64,000 nucleotides of DNA from Sphingobacteriales bacterium (GCA_021299635.1 JAJTFA010000008.1:1-64000), one strand, 5' to 3'. Numbered from the stretch's first letter, positions 34,132 to 43,812 are shown. Made by a program: numbers and translations. The notes: generated from the sequence alone by a model not told the origin.

Positions 34132-35037
34132 ATGCTTAAAATAGCCTATCATCCTGTTTATGCGCACCCGCTTCCGGAGGGGCATCGTTTCCCTATGCTA
34201 AAGTATGAGCTGATACCGGAGCAGCTGCTTCGAATGGGAATTATTGATACAAAGCAAATTTTTGCACCGGATAAAGTAGATCGTTATACATTGTTATTAA
34301 CGCATACAAAGGATTATTTAGATAGCCTTATTAACTTAAGCCTGGATGCTTCACATGTCAGGCGCATCGGATTTCCGCTAACGGCCCAATTGGTAGAACG
34401 TGAATTCATCATTACACAGGGAACAATTGATTGTGCCAAATTTGCTTTGCGGTATGGTGTATCATTCAACGTAGCCGGAGGTACACACCATGCTTTCTCA
34501 GATAAGGGTGAAGGGTTTTGCTTGCTCAATGATATGGCGGCGGCAGCCAATTACCTGCTTTATCAAAAAATGGCAAAACAAATTTTGATAATTGATCTGG
34601 ATGTGCATCAGGGCAACGGCACAGCAGCTTTATTCGCAAATAACCCAAATGTGTTTACTTTTAGTATGCACGGTAAGCATAACTATCCGTTTTTTAAAGA
34701 GCAATCAGATTTGGATGTAGCTTTGCCTGATAGCATAGCAGATGATGATTACCTGAACGAATTGAAAAAAAATTTAGAACTAATCCAAACAAAGTGTCAG
34801 CCGGATTTTGTTTTTTACCTGGCAGGTGTGGATATTTTAGAGACGGATAAATATGGTAAATTAAAGGTTAGTATGGCAGGCTGCCGGCAACGTGATGAAA
34901 TGGTTTTTCAGTATTGTAAAACCCTTGGAGTGCCCGTGACAGTTGCCATGGGCGGTGGATACAGTCCAAAAATATCGGATATAGTGGATGCTCATTGTCA
35001 GACCTACGCAGCTGCAAGCGAAATATATTTTAATTAA
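34132..35037 (+). CDS. Histone deacetylase-family (AcuC/HDAC-like) hydrolase
   Basis: 301 residues. The zinc hydrolase signature is intact: the His pair GGTHHAF (119-120), DLDVHQGNG giving zinc ligands Asp157 and His159, a later Asp in LAGVDILETD, and the glycine-rich GGGYSP. Bacterial members deacetylate small molecules, acetylpolyamines or proteins such as acetyl-CoA synthetase. Substrate unknown. A near-consensus AATATTTG precedes the ATG. Monocistronic. Confidence 0.92.
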   Translation: MLKIAYHPVYAHPLPEGHRFPMLKYELIPEQLLRMGIIDTKQIFAPDKVDRYTLLLTHTKDYLDSLINLSLDASHVRRIGFPLTAQLVEREFIITQGTIDCAKFALRYGVSFNVAGGTHHAFSDKGEGFCLLNDMAAAANYLLYQKMAKQILIIDLDVHQGNGTAALFANNPNVFTFSMHGKHNYPFFKEQSDLDVALPDSIADDDYLNELKKNLELIQTKCQPDFVFYLAGVDILETDKYGKLKVSMAGCRQRDEMVFQYCKTLGVPVTVAMGGGYSPKISDIVDAHCQTYAAASEIYFN

Positions 35038-35120
35038 ACCTGTTTAGGGTATTGTATTTTAATAAAGTGTTTTATTATTTCACCCCCGAATACACTTAAA
35101 GAATATTTAAGAAAACAACA

Positions 35121-35150
35121 CTTGACAATAAGAATAAAATTTTAACTTTG
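35121..35150 (+). promoter_or_regulatory. Promoter CTTG-N18-TAACTTTG for the acidic small protein
   Basis: CTTG at 35121-35124, 18 nt, then TAACTTTG at 35143-35150; the ATG follows 27 nt later. A strong match, so high expression is expected. Confidence 0.75.
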
Positions 35151-35176
35151 TTACATAAGAAATAGCTCTACCCAAA

Positions 35177-35374
35177 ATGACTAAGCAGAAGAAGACTAAT
35201 TCTCAACCTGCCTCAGGCAAAACAACCAAATCGGAATCGAAAGGTGCAAATGATTCTCCTAAGAAAAAAATTGTGGAGGATGAAGAAATGGACGATATGG
35301 ACATGGACGACATGGACGTAGATTACGATAAGGGTTTTAGTTTTGATGATGAGGATGAGGAAGAAGATTTTTAA
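35177..35374 (+). CDS. Small charge-segregated protein (basic N-half, acidic C-half)
   Basis: 65 residues. Residues 1-34 are Lys/Ser/Thr-rich (MTKQKKTNSQPASGKTTKSE). Residues 35-65 are almost entirely Asp, Glu and Met (DEEMDDMDMDDMDVDYDKGF, DDEDEEEDF). It should be disordered and could bind both an anionic partner and cations or basic proteins. Family unknown to me, although Bacteroidota genomes commonly carry such acidic-tailed proteins. Its good promoter and ordinary start argue it is a real gene. Confidence 0.72.
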   Translation: MTKQKKTNSQPASGKTTKSESKGANDSPKKKIVEDEEMDDMDMDDMDVDYDKGFSFDDEDEEEDF

Positions 35375-35391
35375 AGAAGGTGTTGCAACAC

Positions 35392-35958
35392 TTAGCGCAA
35401 TACAATAACAGGCGATTGCACCACATTGCTTTTGTGCAATGCACGATCATATATCCAGACGTTAATTAATATAGTATCACTTCTTTCGTTGTAAAACGGC
35501 AAGAAGAACTCAGCTTCCATTGTTCCCCTAATGGCTTTAAATTTTCCTTCGGGTGTTATATTTTCAATACGCGCTGAAAATGTTATTGTATCCTTACTTT
35601 CAGGATTGATTAGCGGTTCCCAAACTCCATTTTTTCTTTCCAAGTACTCCACATGAAAATTATCAAAATACGGATTGGTATTTTTGTTAAAGGTATCAGG
35701 GATGTAATTGAATGGAGGAAATGTATCTTCCGGATTGAGGCCAATATCACCATCTCCATCCTTGTAACCAATGGTAACTTTAATGAGGGTGTCTTTGGTA
35801 ATGGGCTCAAGCAGCAGAGCATAGTTCTTAAAATCTATCAAAGGGATATTCGGGTATATTTCACTTTCTTTGCAAGCACCTATCGCAAGCACTGCAGTTA
35901 TTGCTGCAAACTTATAGAGTTTTACAATGACAGAATTACCTTTTGACTTAAACCGCAT
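35392..35958 (-). CDS. Hypothetical lipoprotein with DGDGDIG motif
   Basis: 188 residues. Signal segment ending in lipobox AIGAC (Cys29). The mature part has YKDGDGDIGLNPEDTFPP (a possible Ca-binding turn), aromatic strands (YFDNFHVEYLERKNGVWEPL) and a C-terminal FNERSDTILINVWIYDRALHKS-type beta segment, as in immunoglobulin-like lipoproteins of the phylum. The start overlaps the divergent LuxE-like gene by about 30 bp if both use their first ATG, so one of the two probably starts later. Confidence 0.72.
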   Translation of the reverse strand: MRFKSKGNSVIVKLYKFAAITAVLAIGACKESEIYPNIPLIDFKNYALLLEPITKDTLIKVTIGYKDGDGDIGLNPEDTFPPFNYIPDTFNKNTNPYFDNFHVEYLERKNGVWEPLINPESKDTITFSARIENITPEGKFKAIRGTMEAEFFLPFYNERSDTILINVWIYDRALHKSNVVQSPVIVLR

Positions 35959-36889
35959 ATTTCATTCGAAAGTAATGAATTTTGAGGAATTGGCGCATCA
36001 GGTATATGATTTTCAGTGTAAGGAAAATGCCACTTTTAAGGCTTTTGTTTCTTTGGCTCCCCCCTCTACTAATTATGTTTTTTTGCCGGTTGATTTTTTT
36101 AAGACCCAACAAGTAATCTGCAATGGATATAAGGCAGAAGCTATTTTTACTAGCAGTGGCACAACAGGGATGGAGCCTTCAACACATCATGTGGCTTCCT
36201 TGGCAGTTTATGAGGAGAGTTTCCTAACTGCATTTCGGCTTTTTTATGGAAACCCATCTGATTATTGCATATTGGCATTATTGCCCGGTTATTTGGAACG
36301 CAATAATTCTTCACTGGTATATATGACTCAAAAACTCATTGAGCTCAGTGCAAATCCGCTTAGTGGGTTTTGTTTAAATGATTTCGAAAAATTATTTGAC
36401 ATACTCATTCAACTTAAAGACAAAAAAGTCATTTTGTTGGGTGTAACGTTTGCTTTACTTGATTTTGCGGAGAAGTATGCATTTCACAAACCTGACTTAA
36501 TTATAATGGAAACTGGGGGAATGAAAGGCAGGCGAGAGGAAATTACAAGAAACGAAGTGCATGCAGCTCTTAAAAATGCCTTTGGTGTTGAACATGTACA
36601 CTCTGAATATGGCATGACGGAGTTGTTGAGTCAGGCTTATGCCATGAAAGATGGGAGATTTTTTACCCCACCTTGGGTGAAGGTTATTGTAACCGATGCA
36701 AATGATCCGTTTACGACTTTGGAATTGGGTAAAACAGGAATAATTAATGTGATTGATTTGGCCAATATTTATTCCTGCTCATTTATTCAAACTGCTGATT
36801 TGGGCAAATTGCATATTGATGGGAGTTTTGAAGTGTTAGGAAGATTGGATAACAGTGATACGAGAGGGTGTAGCTTGATGTATTTATAA
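35927..36889 (+). CDS. LuxE/PaaK-family acyl-protein synthetase-like enzyme
   Basis: 320 residues. Adenylate-forming fold: the P-loop-like TSSGTTGMEPSTHHV, then HSEYGMTELLSQAYAMKDGRF and the C-terminal LDNSDTRGCSLMYL. LuxE activates fatty acids as acyl-AMP and transfers them to an enzyme cysteine; PaaK-type relatives make acyl-CoA. Substrate unknown. An alternative start is the ATG at 35975 (MNFEELAHQV), which would remove the overlap with the divergent lipoprotein, but the residues before it also resemble the family, so 35927 is kept. Confidence 0.82.
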   Translation: MTELPFDLNRIFHSKVMNFEELAHQVYDFQCKENATFKAFVSLAPPSTNYVFLPVDFFKTQQVICNGYKAEAIFTSSGTTGMEPSTHHVASLAVYEESFLTAFRLFYGNPSDYCILALLPGYLERNNSSLVYMTQKLIELSANPLSGFCLNDFEKLFDILIQLKDKKVILLGVTFALLDFAEKYAFHKPDLIIMETGGMKGRREEITRNEVHAALKNAFGVEHVHSEYGMTELLSQAYAMKDGRFFTPPWVKVIVTDANDPFTTLELGKTGIINVIDLANIYSCSFIQTADLGKLHIDGSFEVLGRLDNSDTRGCSLMYL

Positions 36890-36898
36890 ATAGAAAAT

Positions 36899-38341
36899 CT
36901 AATCGAACATTTGAATACCTGAGCTCCACTGCAACATAATTTTTGCCTTGGCATATTTTGCTTTTAGTTCAACAAGTTTAGCCTGTGATTCAATAAGACT
37001 TCTTTCTCGTTGATTAACCAGGAATAGAGAACTTTCTCCATTGTCAAACCTGGTTTCTTCTGCATTTCTTAAGGTATTGGCATTGTTAACCAAGGTTTGC
37101 TGAATGGTGATAAGATTGCCAAGATTTTGTAATTCATTATAGGAAGCAAGTACATTATTTACTATTTCTCTTTTTGTGAGTTGCAAATCAAAATCCGTTT
37201 GTTTGAGTTTAAAATTGGTTGCCTGCAGATTGCCACGTTCTTTCCGCAGAAACAAGGCAGAATAGAAACTTACACCGAATTTATAATTGTTTACAAAAAT
37301 ATTCTCAACACCATCACCATTGCCAGCAGTATATGATCTGAACGGGAAGTAATCAAAAGTTAGGCGTGGCTTTATCATTTCTCTGTTTAGCTTTCTTTCT
37401 ACTTCAAGCGATGCAATCTTGTTATTTAATTTGAGCAGTTCAGGATGAATTTGTTGTGAGCGGCTTACCAGATTTTGCAAAGAATCGCTGCTAAGGTTAT
37501 AAAGCTCATTGCCTGCATTGCCCGGCACTATACCAGGTTTAAGGGCAAGGGGTTCATTACCATCATTCCATAAATAATTAGAGAGCAGTAAACCTGTATT
37601 TGCAAAGTCTAGCCTAGCTTCCAGTAAGAGCACCTCACGCCTCTTATACTCAATCATTGCCTCAACAGAATCAATTGGTTTTTCTTCGCCCAGTTTAATT
37701 CGGTTAATTATAAAGTTCAGTCTGTTCTCGGCCAACTGTACATTAAGTTGCATTAATAAAACGACTTCATAAGACTGCTGCCAGTTCCAGTAATCTTTAG
37801 CTGATTGAAGTAAAAGCTTATTAATAACCTTAATCTTTTCGGCTTCAGCCAGATTTTGCATAACCTGTGCCTGTCGTAATGCCGCTCTGCGTGGGTCAAA
37901 CATCAATCCTTGGCCAACAGGTAGGCTTAAACCTGCATAGTACAAATCATAACCTTTGTAAGCATTCGAGGTAGGATCATATTTGCTGAGTTCCGGATCA
38001 AGGTTTAAGCCGCTGCTCATTTCCGCACCTGCTTTTACATCTATTCCAACCAATGTTGGAAGTTTCAGCTCAGGAGTAAAATAAGAGTAAGAGTTTTGGC
38101 TATTAGTAGTTTTGTTGCGGTAACTTAGATCAATTACCGGGTCAAAAGCACCTCTTGCAGAGCGCAGTTCTGCCTTGGCCTGGTCGGTAAGTAATCTTGC
38201 TTGTTTTGCTATGGGATGGTAAGCTATAACCTGCCGATAAAATTCCTGAAACGGTAAAAGTGTGGTATCGGTTTGGGCATTGGAAAAGAATTGCAGGATG
38301 CAGAATAAGATAAGAATTATACTTTTTTTAACTTTACTCAT
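36899..38341 (-). CDS. TolC-like outer-membrane efflux protein (type I secretion operon)
   Basis: 480 residues from ATG 38341. Signal peptide KKSIILILFCILQFFSNAQ; two long alpha-helical hairpin repeats (AELRSARGAFDPVIDLSYRN and the second half around KREIVNNVLASYNELQNLG), matching the TolC barrel-tunnel fold. The start overlaps the HlyD stop by 8 bp, so translation is coupled. Third gene of the ABC-HlyD-TolC exporter. Confidence 0.9.
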   Translation of the reverse strand: MSKVKKSIILILFCILQFFSNAQTDTTLLPFQEFYRQVIAYHPIAKQARLLTDQAKAELRSARGAFDPVIDLSYRNKTTNSQNSYSYFTPELKLPTLVGIDVKAGAEMSSGLNLDPELSKYDPTSNAYKGYDLYYAGLSLPVGQGLMFDPRRAALRQAQVMQNLAEAEKIKVINKLLLQSAKDYWNWQQSYEVVLLMQLNVQLAENRLNFIINRIKLGEEKPIDSVEAMIEYKRREVLLLEARLDFANTGLLLSNYLWNDGNEPLALKPGIVPGNAGNELYNLSSDSLQNLVSRSQQIHPELLKLNNKIASLEVERKLNREMIKPRLTFDYFPFRSYTAGNGDGVENIFVNNYKFGVSFYSALFLRKERGNLQATNFKLKQTDFDLQLTKREIVNNVLASYNELQNLGNLITIQQTLVNNANTLRNAEETRFDNGESSLFLVNQRERSLIESQAKLVELKAKYAKAKIMLQWSSGIQMFD

Positions 38342-39713
38342 CTGTCTTTTTATCCTCCTTAGTTTTTGAATTGCCATTGCCTATAGATTCAATATTTTTT
38401 ACCATATCTGGCGGGAATCCATTGAACTGACGCCATAACTCATAACCAAGCATTACATTGTTGAGCATGGCCCAGCCGTATACGCCAGATCCAGCTCTTA
38501 TTAATTCAGGCCAGGCCACATCATCAGGGTCAGGTGTAATTAGTATTCTGAATTTCCCATTTGCGCTGTTTACCTTATCAATAACTTTTACCACACCACC
38601 GAAAGTACCTACTGAGGCATTGGACCAGCCGGAGAATACCAGTGCAGGCCAGCCATCAAACTGTAAACGTACTTTACAGTCTTCATGCAACAAAGGCAAA
38701 TCAACAGCCTTCACATACAGTTCAACAGCAAGCTTGGCCGTTGCAGGTAGAATGGAAACAACCTCTTCTCCTTCTTTGATGGTTTCACCAATTCCTGCTT
38801 TAAGCGCTTTCACCACAAATCCGTCTTGAGGTGCCCTGATGATATATAAATCACTGCGAGTTTGAAGATTTGAATATTCAATACGCATCTTTGCAATATC
38901 AGCTTGCGATTCAAATAATACACCTGCAGTTTCGCTCAGGTCAGACTCTACCTTTGAAATTTTATCTAAATAATCAGCCTCAATCGAGTTTAATTCAATC
39001 TCGCTATTAATGAGTTCTTGTAGGGCAGTATTGTATTTGTTTTCTGCGGAAATTAATTTAGCCTGTGCCTCTTGATTTTTATTGGTTCTATTTTGCAATT
39101 CGGTTAATGAAGCCAGTCCCTGATTATAAAGTTTTTCCAAACGAGCAAACTGATCTTCTGAAAGCTTTTGGTTAAGTTTAGCCGCATCATAATCAGCTTT
39201 TTCTGCTTGAACTTTAAATCTGAATTGTTTTACTTTATTCTTAGCTTGTTGAAGCTTAAAATTCAAGCCTGACTTTAATGCGTCAACTTGTTTTTGAAGA
39301 GCATTTATTTTTTCTTGTTTTGACTTTACTGCGTCAATTTTATTTTCAATTTGATTATTGGTTCTTGCCAATATTTGCGGATCGAAGAATTTTTCTTTTA
39401 CCTCTGAAATAATAAGCAGTGTATCTCCTTTGTTAACCTGCTGTCCTTCCCTTACATTCCATTTTTCTATTCGGCCTGCAAGAATTGAGTTGACTGATTG
39501 TGGCCTGTCTTGAGGCATAAATGGTGTAATCTTTCCATATCCCTGAACATTCTGTTGCCAGGGTAAGAACATACAGGCAATAATAAAACACAATATGCCT
39601 AACATCCAGCGCCTGATAATATTGAATTTGCCGGGTGTATTTAGCAATCGTGAAGAATATAATTGCTCAATACCTGCTTCATTGTCTAGTTTGTTTTCTG
39701 ATAGGTTCAGCAT
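38334..39713 (-). CDS. HlyD-family membrane-fusion protein
   Basis: 459 residues. An N-terminal membrane anchor near 35-55 (MLGILCFIIACMFLP), a lipoyl/barrel-sandwich half (AGRIEKWNVREGQQVNKGDTLLIIS), a long coiled-coil region (about 110-290, repeating Lys/Gln/Glu heptads) and the second lipoyl half (IRAPQDGFVVKALKAGIGETIKEGEEVVSI). It bridges the ABC protein and TolC across the periplasm. It starts 2 bp after the ABC gene. Confidence 0.92.
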   Translation of the reverse strand: MLNLSENKLDNEAGIEQLYSSRLLNTPGKFNIIRRWMLGILCFIIACMFLPWQQNVQGYGKITPFMPQDRPQSVNSILAGRIEKWNVREGQQVNKGDTLLIISEVKEKFFDPQILARTNNQIENKIDAVKSKQEKINALQKQVDALKSGLNFKLQQAKNKVKQFRFKVQAEKADYDAAKLNQKLSEDQFARLEKLYNQGLASLTELQNRTNKNQEAQAKLISAENKYNTALQELINSEIELNSIEADYLDKISKVESDLSETAGVLFESQADIAKMRIEYSNLQTRSDLYIIRAPQDGFVVKALKAGIGETIKEGEEVVSILPATAKLAVELYVKAVDLPLLHEDCKVRLQFDGWPALVFSGWSNASVGTFGGVVKVIDKVNSANGKFRILITPDPDDVAWPELIRAGSGVYGWAMLNNVMLGYELWRQFNGFPPDMVKNIESIGNGNSKTKEDKKTDE

Positions 39714-39715
39714 GA

Positions 39716-41959
39716 TTATATTCTGTTAAAAATATCTGTATTGTTTAATTCTCCGTAGGTACCCGTTGTTAAAATACTACCTTGATCCATCATCACCAAA
39801 CGGTCGCATTTTTTCATAATTTCACGGTCGTTTGATATGATAACAATGCCCCATTTATTATATGGGTCAAATAAGTGTTGCAGTATATTTTCCTTTTCAT
39901 TCTTTTCAGCATTATAAAAGAATTCGTCAATTAATAAGAGCTTTGGTTTACCTGCTATGCTTCTTGCAAGTAGCAATTTTTCTTTATTACTTTTAGATAA
40001 AACATATCCGCCTGCCTGCAAATGGGTTTTTATACCATTAGGCAATGAAAAGATGAATGACTCCAGATGCACTTTTTTAATTGAATCTAAAATATCTGCT
40101 ATGCTTATATCATTTCTGCCAAGGCTAATATTTTGTTCTATTGAGCCTTCAAAAATATCCTGATCAGATAGGTTGTCGGCAATGGCCGAACGATAAGAAT
40201 GCAGATTTACTTCATGTATCGGCATGCCATTAATCATCAAAGATCCGCTGAACTCAAAATATAAGCCGGAGAGAATTTTTACTAGAGTGCTTTTGCCCGA
40301 TCCGTTATAACCACATATACAAATCTTTTCACCGGATTTAATTTCCATGTTAACATTCTCAATAGCCGGTTTTGTTGTATCAGGGTAGGTGTATGTGATG
40401 TTGCGTAAGGTTAAGTTGAAGTCAGTTTGGTTATTGGAGGTTTGTTCTATACTCATACCTTGATTATGCTCCAATTCGATATCGGTTACATGACCAACCT
40501 TATCTGCAGCTGTTATCAGGTCATAAACACTTTCTAGTATGGAGATAAGTTTTTCTACGGATGCCAATACCAGCAATATGATAACTTCTGCAGCAACAAA
40601 TTGTCCAAGGTTAATTTGCCTTTCAACAACAAGGATGCCTCCCAAAATAAGTAACCCACCGGTAATAAATGTTTTAAACGCAATGATGGCTTTAAACTGT
40701 TTCACCAGTATTTTAAAATGAGCTTGCCTGTATTTTAGATACTGATCCAGTAGTTTATCTGTTTTATACATTGGCAAGGGTGTGCTGCCTGCCAGTTTAA
40801 AAGTATTCATGGAACGGGCAAGTTCTTCTAGCCAGTAGGCTACTTTATATTTATACTTAGAGGCATTCAAATTGGTCTCAATAGCTTTTGGACCTGTGCT
40901 GTAAAAAATAACAATAATTAGAGCCACAATCAATAGACCGAAAAATATAAATAGAGGGTGGTAAAGCGATAACAACAAAAGGCCAAAAATAATCTGCACC
41001 CCTGCTGTACTTAGGTCAATTAAAATTTTAGGGAGAGATTTCTGAATAGCCATGATATCAAAAAAACGATTCATCAATTCAGGAGCATATTGATTATGCA
41101 ACGCTTCAATTTTAATACGAGGAATGCGGAAAGTGAATTCAACAGATGCTTTGGCGAAGAGTCGCTGCTGCAAAATCTCAACTACACTTAATTGCAATAC
41201 CTGAAGCCAGCCGGAAACAATGGTAGCCAGAATGACAAGTACCATTAGCACAATAACAGAATTAATAAAAAGACCACCGGATATGAGCCCGATTATTGCC
41301 TGAATACCCAGCGGAAGACTTAAGCTTACCATACCCATCATAATGGCATAGAAGTAAATATAGCTTATGTCTTTTTTCTCTGTTTGAAGCAAACGGAATA
41401 TTCTTTTTAACGGATGGATATAGGCCCCTTTTCGATGCGCTGCCGTGAGAAGACTTGGCACAGGGTAGCCGGTTATAAAAATAATTTCATCTACAGCCAC
41501 TTCCGCCCATTCAGGTGTAGTGTCTATTTGCCCTTGATTGAGCAAATAGGCCTTTTCTGCGGCAAGTGTTGCTAGGCTTTTTTCATCCCAAGCTACAAAA
41601 TCTTTAGATCCATTTATATCATATTTTTCGCATTTCTTAGTTTTTGCATGAAAGGTTAGCACAACAGGATTTAAGCCGGTACCTTTTGCGAAAATAATTA
41701 TAGGTAAACTGCTAGATGTCATTTGCTCCATAAACGCCTTAAGGGGCATGTGATGAAGATTAAAAGCAAAATGACTGGAGTCGGTTAGGATATTTAGAAT
41801 ATTAATCAGTTCGTCTACTCGTTGCGGCAGAGGGTTGTTATATTCAGGATTTTTTTCTGTAAGCTCAAAACGATCGAGGTCTTTCCCGGAAAGTTGAGCG
41901 TAGGTTAGTAACAGCTGTAATATGGTTGCTTGGTTCATCATTGAATTAGTAGCTGACAT
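39716..41959 (-). CDS. Type I secretion ABC transporter with degenerate ATPase motifs
   Basis: 747 residues (ATGs at 41941/41938 are also possible). Residues about 1-190 look like a C39-peptidase-like domain lacking the catalytic residues; about six membrane helices follow (200-470); the nucleotide-binding domain is C-terminal. Walker A GYNGSGKST (550-558) and Walker B KLLLIDE (Asp678, Glu679) are intact. The ABC signature is LSKSN (654-658) instead of LSGGQ, the D-loop is YNAE instead of SALD, and the switch histidine is Asn (about 710, IISND). A homodimer would lack normal composite ATP sites. It heads the T1SS operon; no cargo gene is adjacent. Confidence 0.88.
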   Translation of the reverse strand: MSATNSMMNQATILQLLLTYAQLSGKDLDRFELTEKNPEYNNPLPQRVDELINILNILTDSSHFAFNLHHMPLKAFMEQMTSSSLPIIIFAKGTGLNPVVLTFHAKTKKCEKYDINGSKDFVAWDEKSLATLAAEKAYLLNQGQIDTTPEWAEVAVDEIIFITGYPVPSLLTAAHRKGAYIHPLKRIFRLLQTEKKDISYIYFYAIMMGMVSLSLPLGIQAIIGLISGGLFINSVIVLMVLVILATIVSGWLQVLQLSVVEILQQRLFAKASVEFTFRIPRIKIEALHNQYAPELMNRFFDIMAIQKSLPKILIDLSTAGVQIIFGLLLLSLYHPLFIFFGLLIVALIIVIFYSTGPKAIETNLNASKYKYKVAYWLEELARSMNTFKLAGSTPLPMYKTDKLLDQYLKYRQAHFKILVKQFKAIIAFKTFITGGLLILGGILVVERQINLGQFVAAEVIILLVLASVEKLISILESVYDLITAADKVGHVTDIELEHNQGMSIEQTSNNQTDFNLTLRNITYTYPDTTKPAIENVNMEIKSGEKICICGYNGSGKSTLVKILSGLYFEFSGSLMINGMPIHEVNLHSYRSAIADNLSDQDIFEGSIEQNISLGRNDISIADILDSIKKVHLESFIFSLPNGIKTHLQAGGYVLSKSNKEKLLLARSIAGKPKLLLIDEFFYNAEKNEKENILQHLFDPYNKWGIVIISNDREIMKKCDRLVMMDQGSILTTGTYGELNNTDIFNRI

Positions 41960-41985
41960 TGCAAAATTGTTGCCAACTTTTTTGT

Positions 41986-42016
41986 CAAAACTATATTAAA
42001 CATAAGATATATCAAT
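41986..42016 (-). promoter_or_regulatory. Promoter ATTG-N19-TAGTTTTG for the type I secretion operon
   Basis: On minus, ATTG (42016-42013), 19 nt, then TAGTTTTG (41993-41986). The box ends 26 nt before the ATG at 41959. Confidence 0.65.
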
Positions 42017-42101
42017 GACCTGTGTATTTTTTCAATATTTCAAAATAAAAAACTGTTTATCAGCCGGTTAAATTTAAATTTTTTCTACAATATGGAAACC
42101 A

Positions 42102-42109
42102 TAAATTTG
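42102..42109 (+). promoter_or_regulatory. Promoter -7 box (TAAATTTG) for pckA
   Basis: TAAATTTG matches the consensus; its distance of 31 nt to the ATG at 42141 fits a normal leader. Confidence 0.6.
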
Positions 42110-42140
42110 CCGCTCTAAACTACTGACTAACTAATTGACT

Positions 42141-43736
42141 ATGACAACCAATGATATTGTAGATAAGGTTTTGAGCAAGGCCGGGAAGGCTTATGTAAAC
42201 TTAACTGCAGCAGAACTTGTGCAGCATGCCATAATTAACGGTGAAGGTGTATTAACCGATACCGGAGCTTTAATGGCCGACACAGGCGAATTTACTGGGC
42301 GTTCGCCAAAGGATAAATTTTCTGTATGCGATACTAAAACCGAAAATACGGTTTGGTGGGGTGATGTGAACCAAAAATTTGAACCGACTAAGTTTGAATC
42401 TTTGTTGAACAAGATATTGGAGCACTATGCGGGTAAAAAGCTTTATGTAAGAGATGCCTATGCCTGCGCTGATCCCAGACATAAATTAAATATCCGCGTA
42501 ATTAATGAAACTGCTTATCATAACTTGTTTTGCCACAATCTCTTTCTTCGCCCAACTGCTCAGGATCTGGTTGATTTTAAACCGGAATGGCTAATACTCA
42601 ACGCTCCGAGTTTTAAGGCTGATAAAGGTGTTGATGGCACACGGCAGCATAATTTTTCGATTATAGATTTCAGCCGGAAAATTATTCTTATCGGAGGTAG
42701 TGGTTACACCGGTGAAATGAAGAAAGGAATCTTTACGGTTTTAAACTATATACTCCCTGAAGAGAAAGGGGTGTTATCTATGCACTGCTCTGCCAATATT
42801 GGCAAAGATGGTGATACAGCTGTGTTTTTTGGGTTATCAGGTACAGGTAAGACTACGCTCTCGGCAGATCCGGAGCGCAAATTGATTGGTGATGATGAAC
42901 ATGGCTGGACTGATGATAGCGTATTTAACTTTGAAGGTGGATGCTATGCCAAGTGTGTTGATTTAACTAAGGAAAAAGAGCCTCAGATTTACGATGCCAT
43001 TCGCTTTGGTTCACTTCTAGAAAATACCCGATTTTTTGATGGTACTTCTACGGTTGATTATACCAACATCAGCGTTACGGAAAATACCCGAGCCGCTTAT
43101 CCGATATATTTAATAGACAATATTGCAGTACCATCTGTTGGTAAAGCCCCTGAGAATATTTTCTTCTTAACTGCTGATGCATTTGGCGTGCTTCCACCAA
43201 TATCAAAATTAAACGCGGGTCAGGCTATGTATAGCTTTATAAGCGGATATACTGCTAAAGTAGCAGGCACAGAAGCAGGTGTTACAGAGCCACAGGCCAC
43301 ATTCTCAGCCTGCTTCGGCAAGGCGTTCTTACCTTTACATCCGGGCAAGTATGCTAAAATGTTAGGTGAAAAATTAAAGGCTAATCCTAATATCAATGTT
43401 TGGCTGGTAAATACCGGTTGGACCGGTGGTCCTTATGGTGTGGGGTCTCGTATGAAATTGTCCTACACAAGAGCTATGATTACTGCAGCTTTAAATGGTT
43501 CTTTGAACAAGGTTGGTTTTGAGGCGCATTCTGTGTTTGGTTACATGATGCCATCAGCTTGCCCAAATGTACCAGCAGAGTTGTTAAACCCTCGTAATAC
43601 TTGGGCAGATAAGTCTGCTTATGATGCACAAGCCAACAAATTAGCTAATATGTTCGTTTCTAACTTTGAGCAATTTGCATCTGGCGTAGATGCAGAAATT
43701 TTGGCTTCTGCTCCAAAAGCAACTCAGAAAGCTTAA
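42141..43736 (+). CDS. pckA: Phosphoenolpyruvate carboxykinase (ATP)
   Basis: 531 residues from the ATG at 42141 (an upstream TTG at 42135 would add two residues). ATP-dependent conversion of oxaloacetate to PEP, the entry to gluconeogenesis. Motifs: TGEFTGRSPKDKF, the kinase-1a P-loop GLSGTGKTTLSADP, LIGDDEHGW, and NPRNTWADKSAYDAQ near the end. It has its own promoter and terminator. Complete. Confidence 0.97.
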   Translation: MTTNDIVDKVLSKAGKAYVNLTAAELVQHAIINGEGVLTDTGALMADTGEFTGRSPKDKFSVCDTKTENTVWWGDVNQKFEPTKFESLLNKILEHYAGKKLYVRDAYACADPRHKLNIRVINETAYHNLFCHNLFLRPTAQDLVDFKPEWLILNAPSFKADKGVDGTRQHNFSIIDFSRKIILIGGSGYTGEMKKGIFTVLNYILPEEKGVLSMHCSANIGKDGDTAVFFGLSGTGKTTLSADPERKLIGDDEHGWTDDSVFNFEGGCYAKCVDLTKEKEPQIYDAIRFGSLLENTRFFDGTSTVDYTNISVTENTRAAYPIYLIDNIAVPSVGKAPENIFFLTADAFGVLPPISKLNAGQAMYSFISGYTAKVAGTEAGVTEPQATFSACFGKAFLPLHPGKYAKMLGEKLKANPNINVWLVNTGWTGGPYGVGSRMKLSYTRAMITAALNGSLNKVGFEAHSVFGYMMPSACPNVPAELLNPRNTWADKSAYDAQANKLANMFVSNFEQFASGVDAEILASAPKATQKA

Positions 43737-43755
43737 ATACCCTTTGATCATCAAT

Positions 43756-43791
43756 AAAAATCCGCTGCAGAAATATCGGCAGCGGATTTTT
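43756..43791. terminator. Terminator of pckA
   Basis: TCCGCTGC (43761-43768) pairs with GCAGCGGA (43779-43786), extended by five A-T pairs on each side, with a 10-nt loop and a T tract. It lies between convergent pckA and the subtilisin gene and can serve both. Confidence 0.88.
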
Positions 43792-43812
43792 TTATGGGCT
43801 AATAGTGCGTGA

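Noticed and set aside
35379..35391. GTGTTGCAACAC palindrome between the acidic protein and the lipoprotein gene
   Set aside because: Perfect 12-bp palindrome without loop or T tract; not a terminator and not clearly an operator.
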